From Pseudomonadota bacterium (GTDB lineage: Bacteria; Pseudomonadota; Alphaproteobacteria; Sphingomonadales; Sphingomonadaceae), in NCBI GenBank assembly GCA_023416515.1, contig JAEZHP010000129.1:1-54405 (forward strand): DNA of 54,405 nt. Reading direction: 5' to 3'. This document shows positions 50,247-54,405 of the stretch, piece after piece; positions within the stretch are counted from its first letter, which is position 1, and every line of letters begins with the position of its first letter. Below the pieces are notes generated by a model. It was not told the origin of the DNA. It saw nothing but the letters and a program-made list of their open reading frames with translations, and ran no database searches. The position numbers were made by a program, and so were the translations under genes.

Positions 50247-51035
50247 CTAAAGCGCGAAGCTTTCGCCGAGATAGAGGCGGCGGACATTCTCGTCGAGGAC
50301 GAGGTCCTCCGGGCTTCCGGAAAACAGCACCTGGCCGCCATAGATGATGCAGGCGCGGTCGACGATGTCGAGGGTCTCGCGGACATTATGGTCGGTGATG
50401 AGAACGCCGATGTCGCGCTGCTTCAAGTCCTTGATGAGGTCGCGGATGTCGCCGATCGAGATCGGGTCAATTCCGGCGAACGGCTCGTCGAGGAGCATGA
50501 TCGAGGGGTTCGCGGCGAGCGCCCGGGCGATCTCGCAGCGGCGCCGCTCACCGCCGGACAGAGCGGTCGCCGGCGCATCGCGAAGTCGTTCGATGTGGAA
50601 TTCGGAGAGAAGCTGCTCGAGCCGGTCGCGGCGCGCCTTGCGGTCGGGCTCGGCGATCTCGAGGACCGCCATGATGTTCTGGGCGACGGTGAGGCCGCGG
50701 AAGATCGAAGTCTCCTGCGGCAGGTAGCCGAGGCCGAGGATGGCCCGGCGGTACATGGGCAGGCCGGTGATGTCCTGGCCGTCGAGCATGATTCGGCCGC
50801 TGTCCGGCTTCACGAGGCCCATGATCGAATAGAAGCAGGTCGTCTTGCCGGCGCCGTTGGGGCCCAAGAGGCCGAGCACCTCGCCGCGCTCGACATGGAG
50901 CGAAACGTCGGACAGCACGACCTTCTTGTCGTAGGACTTGGCGATCGAGACGACCGACAGCCCGCGCGTCGCCGCCTCCGCTTCCGCGGCGTCAGCCGCG
51001 TCGTCGTGGCGGGTGATCGCAATCGTCTCGTTCAT
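50247..51035 (-). CDS. lptB: LPS export ABC transporter ATP-binding protein
   Basis: LptB powers extraction of lipopolysaccharide from the inner membrane with LptFG. The 262-aa protein has Walker A GPNGAGKTT, Q-loop YLPQETSIFRGLT, signature LSGGERRRCEIARAL, Walker B IMLLDEPFAGIDP and switch ITDHNVRETL, all LptB-specific in wording. A 27-residue polar N-terminal extension (DDAADAAEAEAATR) precedes the domain, longer than in E. coli. It stands between lptA and rpoN in the usual alphaproteobacterial order. Confidence 0.96.
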   Translation of the reverse strand: MNETIAITRHDDAADAAEAEAATRGLSVVSIAKSYDKKVVLSDVSLHVERGEVLGLLGPNGAGKTTCFYSIMGLVKPDSGRIMLDGQDITGLPMYRRAILGLGYLPQETSIFRGLTVAQNIMAVLEIAEPDRKARRDRLEQLLSEFHIERLRDAPATALSGGERRRCEIARALAANPSIMLLDEPFAGIDPISIGDIRDLIKDLKQRDIGVLITDHNVRETLDIVDRACIIYGGQVLFSGSPEDLVLDENVRRLYLGESFAL

Positions 51036-51146
51036 CTAGCGCCTGTGCCCCCGAGAACCAGCGACTTAGGCCATGGTGCCCGGCGCCTCAACCCGCGCGG
51101 GGCGGGCGGGGCGGAAAATCGGTTGATCCAGATCGGGAAAGGGAGG

Positions 51147-51701
51147 TCAGCTGCCGCGCCCCTGGGGCACTGTGAAGCGGCCGGTGACCCGCCCGTTGGG
51201 ATTGGTCGAGGTGCCGCGGGCGCCGGGAGCGCCGCCGTCCATGACCGCTCGTCCGCTGTCGAGGTCGAGCACCAATCGGCCGCCGCGGACGGTGTTGGGA
51301 CCCTGGTTCAGGACGACATTGCCCATCATCGTCACGATCCGCTCGTTGAGATCGTAGATCGCGCTCTCGCTCTGCGCGGTTTCCGAAGGGCTGGTCAGCC
51401 GCACCCCGCCGGTCGCGTCGATGCGGTCGATGTCGATCCCGCCCTGGCTGGAATAAGCGATCGTGATGCGCTCGGAATTGAGTCGGAGCTGGCCCTGGCG
51501 GACATCGACATTGCCGGAGAAGATCGCCCGGTCGATCCGGTCCTGAACCTCGATCCGATCGGCAGCGACGTCGACCGGCGCGTTGGTGTTGTGATTCTGG
51601 AGGGCGGAGCCGGGCACCTGGGCGAGCGCCGGGGCAAGCGCGATTCCGCCGGCGGCGATTGCGAGGCCGAGCCCGGCGGTGGTGAGGAAGCGGCGCGTCA
51701 T
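51147..51701 (-). CDS. lptA: LPS transport periplasmic protein LptA
   Basis: LptA (184 aa) forms the periplasmic bridge that carries LPS to the outer membrane. A signal peptide (MTRRFLTTAGLGLAIAAGGIALAPALAQ) precedes an OstA-like beta-jellyroll: VDVAADRIEVQDRIDRAIFSGNVDVRQGQLRLNSERI, IDRIDATGGVRL, GNVVLNQGPNTVRGGRLVLDLDSGRA. Its ATG overlaps the lptC stop by 4 nt (ATGA). A 111-nt gap separates it from lptB. Confidence 0.95.
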   Translation of the reverse strand: MTRRFLTTAGLGLAIAAGGIALAPALAQVPGSALQNHNTNAPVDVAADRIEVQDRIDRAIFSGNVDVRQGQLRLNSERITIAYSSQGGIDIDRIDATGGVRLTSPSETAQSESAIYDLNERIVTMMGNVVLNQGPNTVRGGRLVLDLDSGRAVMDGGAPGARGTSTNPNGRVTGRFTVPQGRGS

Positions 51702-52345
51702 GGCTGTCTATTGAGACCCCCCTGGACGATATGCAAGCGGGCGCGGCCGTCGAGCACGACCTTGCGCTCGGGAAGGTCGACCGCCATCCGCTGAGCGCTG
51801 AACGTGCCGAGCGGGATCCTGCCCTGAACGGGTCCGCGGCTTTGAAGCGCGCGGTCGCGAAGATCGATCACGACGTCGCTGGTGTTGAGCTGGTAGCCGT
51901 CGGCCGCCCGGAACTCGACCGGCCCGAGCACTCCGACCTGGGCATTATCCATGTTGTAGCGGGCGCGCTGGGCAACGAGCGAGGCCGGGCCGTCGTCGAG
52001 CAGGAGCTGAGCCTGCATTCCCATCACCTCGAGCACCGGCACCGCGGAACTCGCCTGGACCGCATAGCGGGTGTCGAGGGTGAACGGGCGGCCGGCCTCG
52101 TCCTGGCCGCGATATTGAGCATTCTCGATCTTGAGACGCTCATTGGCCTTCTCGACCTTGTTCTTGTCGAGCAGGAAGCTGACCTCCTTGCGTTCCTCGA
52201 GCGGCATCAGCGCGAGGAAAGCGAGGATCAGGCCGATGAGCAGCGGCAGGCCGAACTTCATCAGCCGGATCAGCCGGTCGTGGGACGAGCCCGGCTTGGC
52301 CCAGCGGCGCTTGGTCCTTCGATCCTGTTCGGCGAGCTCTGACAT
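51698..52345 (-). CDS. lptC: LPS export system protein LptC
   Basis: LptC (215 aa) is a bitopic inner-membrane protein that hands LPS from LptBFG to LptA. The N-terminal tail is basic (DRRTKRRWAKPGSSHDRLIRLM), the single membrane helix is FGLPLLIGLILAFLALMPL (about residues 31-49), and the rest is an LptC/OstA-like beta domain (IENAQYRGQDEAGRPFTLDTRYA, AADGYQLNTSDVVIDLRDRALQS). It is translationally coupled to lptA and lies 24 nt after the exonuclease gene. Confidence 0.94.
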   Translation of the reverse strand: MSELAEQDRRTKRRWAKPGSSHDRLIRLMKFGLPLLIGLILAFLALMPLEERKEVSFLLDKNKVEKANERLKIENAQYRGQDEAGRPFTLDTRYAVQASSAVPVLEVMGMQAQLLLDDGPASLVAQRARYNMDNAQVGVLGPVEFRAADGYQLNTSDVVIDLRDRALQSRGPVQGRIPLGTFSAQRMAVDLPERKVVLDGRARLHIVQGGLNRQP

Positions 52346-52369
52346 TCAAATCTTCCCGGACGCCCGCGA

Positions 52370-52987
52370 TCAGACGTGGGCGAAAATATCCTCGTCGGCC
52401 CAGCCGGCGAGATCGAGCAGCGCCCGGTGCGGAAGGAAGTCGAAGCAGGCCTGGGCCAGCTCCGTCCGACCTTCGCGCGCAAGCCGTTCGTCGAGGATAT
52501 CCTTCATTGCGTGAAGGTAACGCACGTCGGTCGCCGCATATTCCATCTGAGCGTCGGAGAGCGTCGGAGCGCCCCAATCCGACGATTGTTGCTGCTTTGA
52601 GATTTCGTGTCCGAGCAGCTCCCTGACAAGCTCCTTGAGACCGTGGCGGTCGGTATAGGTGCGGATCAGGCGCGACGCCGTCTTGGTGCAATAAGCCGGC
52701 GCCGCCATCACCCCGAGATAGGCTCGGATCGAGGCGAGATCGAAACGCGCGAAGTGATAGAGCTTCAGCCGCTGCGGATCGGCGAGCACCGCCTTGAGAT
52801 TGGGCGCGGCATAATTGCTGCCGGCGCCGAAGCGGACGAGATGCTCGTCGCCGCGGCCGTCGGAAATCTGGACGACGCAGAGACGGTCGCGCCCGAGCTG
52901 CAAGCCCATCGTCTCGGTGTCGACTGCGACCGGGCCGTCGGCGAGCACGCCTTCGGGCAGGTCTTCTTCGTGAAAATGAACGGTCAT
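52370..52987 (-). CDS. rnd: RNase D-like 3'-5' exonuclease (no HRDC domain)
   Basis: This 205-aa DEDDy exonuclease consists of the catalytic domain only. ExoI motif: VDTETMGL (Asp23, Glu25); ExoII: HFARFDLASI; ExoIII: YAATDVRYLHAM with the Tyr-x3-Asp. The HRDC domains of E. coli RNase D are missing, as is common for this small alphaproteobacterial form. It trims structured RNAs. It heads the rnd-lptC-lptA-lptB-rpoN run seen in many alphaproteobacteria, so the neighbourhood supports orthology. Confidence 0.92.
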   Translation of the reverse strand: MTVHFHEEDLPEGVLADGPVAVDTETMGLQLGRDRLCVVQISDGRGDEHLVRFGAGSNYAAPNLKAVLADPQRLKLYHFARFDLASIRAYLGVMAAPAYCTKTASRLIRTYTDRHGLKELVRELLGHEISKQQQSSDWGAPTLSDAQMEYAATDVRYLHAMKDILDERLAREGRTELAQACFDFLPHRALLDLAGWADEDIFAHV

Positions 52988-53093
52988 GCCACTCGCTTAA
53001 GCGCAACCGGCTGAAGGCTCAATGACCGCGGGCTTGATCGGCGAGCGGCGGCCCGGCACAGGGGCGCTCCCAAAAGGAAGGAGCCGAGAACGC

Positions 53094-54044
<951 letters not shown>

Positions 54045-54256
54045 GAATCCCGGCTAAATCGCCCCGCGCCAAGCTCCGCGACGCGGTGTGAGCAAAAGAG
54101 TCAAAACTGTGGCGAACCCTCTATCTTGGCGCGACTTTTTCCATTAAGGGGATTCGTTGGCGCCGTGGGTTTGGTGCCAGGGGCTGTTGCGCGCGTCGGC
54201 CCAGCGCGGCGGTTCAGAGGACAGGGGATGCGGCGCCGGGAAGACTATTAAGACAT
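54045..54256 (+). promoter_or_regulatory. Long leader upstream of the cold-shock-type gene
   Basis: This 212-nt gap probably holds the promoter (A/T-rich patch at about 54085-54115) and a long 5' UTR. An RNA hairpin TGGCGCC-N8-GGTGCCA (54158-54179, one G-U pair) lies in it. Long structured leaders are usual for cold-shock genes. I cannot place the transcription start. Confidence 0.4.
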
Positions 54257-54405
54257 ATGAGTTTCGACAAAGGGCGCCGCGGCGATCGCGGCGGGCGCGG
54301 CAGAGACAAGCGCGATTCGTTTGGTGACGACAATTTCGGAGGCGGCTTCGGCGGAGGCGGCTTCGGCGAGCGTTCCGGCGGTTATGGCGGCGGCGGCGGC
54401 GGTGG
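54257..54405 (+). CDS. Gly-rich N-terminus of a probable cold-shock protein (cut by the window)
   Basis: The frame starts MSFDKGRRGDRGGRGRDKRD and continues with Phe/Gly repeats (NFGGGFGGGGFGERSGGYGG) to the right edge without a stop. This Arg/Gly- and Gly/Phe-rich leader is what sphingomonads place in front of a CspA-type cold-shock domain, so the domain should lie just outside the window. The low-complexity RGG-like tract could bind RNA. The long leader upstream fits. The call depends on recognising the leader alone. Confidence 0.65.
   Translation, partial: MSFDKGRRGDRGGRGRDKRDSFGDDNFGGGFGGGGFGERSGGYGGGGGG

Overview
The window is a GC-rich, densely packed chromosomal segment from an alphaproteobacterium, most likely a sphingomonad (order Sphingomonadales). 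The inference rests on several points: a glycine-rich leader of a cold-shock-type protein at the right edge, an rnd-lptC-lptA-lptB-rpoN gene order, sucC next to etfB-etfA, two tandem M13 peptidases, many small secreted proteins with sphingomonad-style signal peptides, and two sites resembling EcfG (general stress response) promoters. I see no tRNA, rRNA, CRISPR array, transposase or integrase.

Layout. 1-5.0 kb: end of pal, a periplasmic S1/P1 nuclease, an isoaspartyl peptidase, an SPFH membrane protein with a small ribbon-helix-helix/AT-hook partner, and ispG. 5.0-9.7 kb: two neighbouring retropepsin-like proteins and a third further on, a tightly overlapped EamA / SMR / TfoX-N run, a zinc-ribbon protein and a cyclophilin lipoprotein. 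9.7-18.4 kb: a proline-rich lipoprotein, a serralysin-type M10 protease with 240-bp RTX repeats, two M13 peptidases and a secreted protein of unknown function. 18.4-24.5 kb: a TesA-like esterase divergent from a YbbA/YbbP-type ABC system, YceI, two orphan gp19-like tail-tube proteins and a PilZ protein. 24.5-35.6 kb: a TolB-propeller/amidohydrolase, two convergent fusion proteins (GH1-like + RmlD-like reductase; glycosyltransferase + UDP-galactopyranose mutase), the nadE/pncC pair and a small stress-type protein. 35.8-43.7 kb: a Gly-rich exported protein, a DUF885 lipoprotein, an Old Yellow Enzyme, an HDAC-like deacetylase, a COG4705 membrane protein, a TIR-like transmembrane protein and a sugar O-methyltransferase-like protein. 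43.7-54.4 kb: etfA, etfB, sucC, a long exported protein, rpoN, lptB, lptA, lptC, an RNase D-like exonuclease, a YedI-like membrane protein and the start of a cold-shock-type gene.

How the genes fit together. Envelope biogenesis is prominent (pal, lptABC, the UDP-galactopyranose mutase and sugar-reductase fusions, the sugar methyltransferase). So is extracytoplasmic hydrolysis (nuclease, isoaspartyl peptidase, serralysin, two M13 peptidases, amidohydrolase, DUF885), which suits a scavenging lifestyle. PncC and NadE are translationally coupled and form a short pyridine-nucleotide salvage route.

The most unusual structures are these. A 134-bp nested palindromic element (20937-21070) encodes the C-terminus of one ABC subunit and supplies the ribosome-binding site of the next; a single-hairpin relative sits at the start of the nuclease gene. 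Two two-domain glycan enzymes face each other, one behind an EcfG-like promoter. An orphan pair of contractile-tail tube proteins has no other tail genes nearby. A membrane-anchored TIR-like domain lacks the usual catalytic glutamate. A retropepsin paralogue has Pro in its Asp-Thr-Gly motif. The yceI gene appears to start with ATT.
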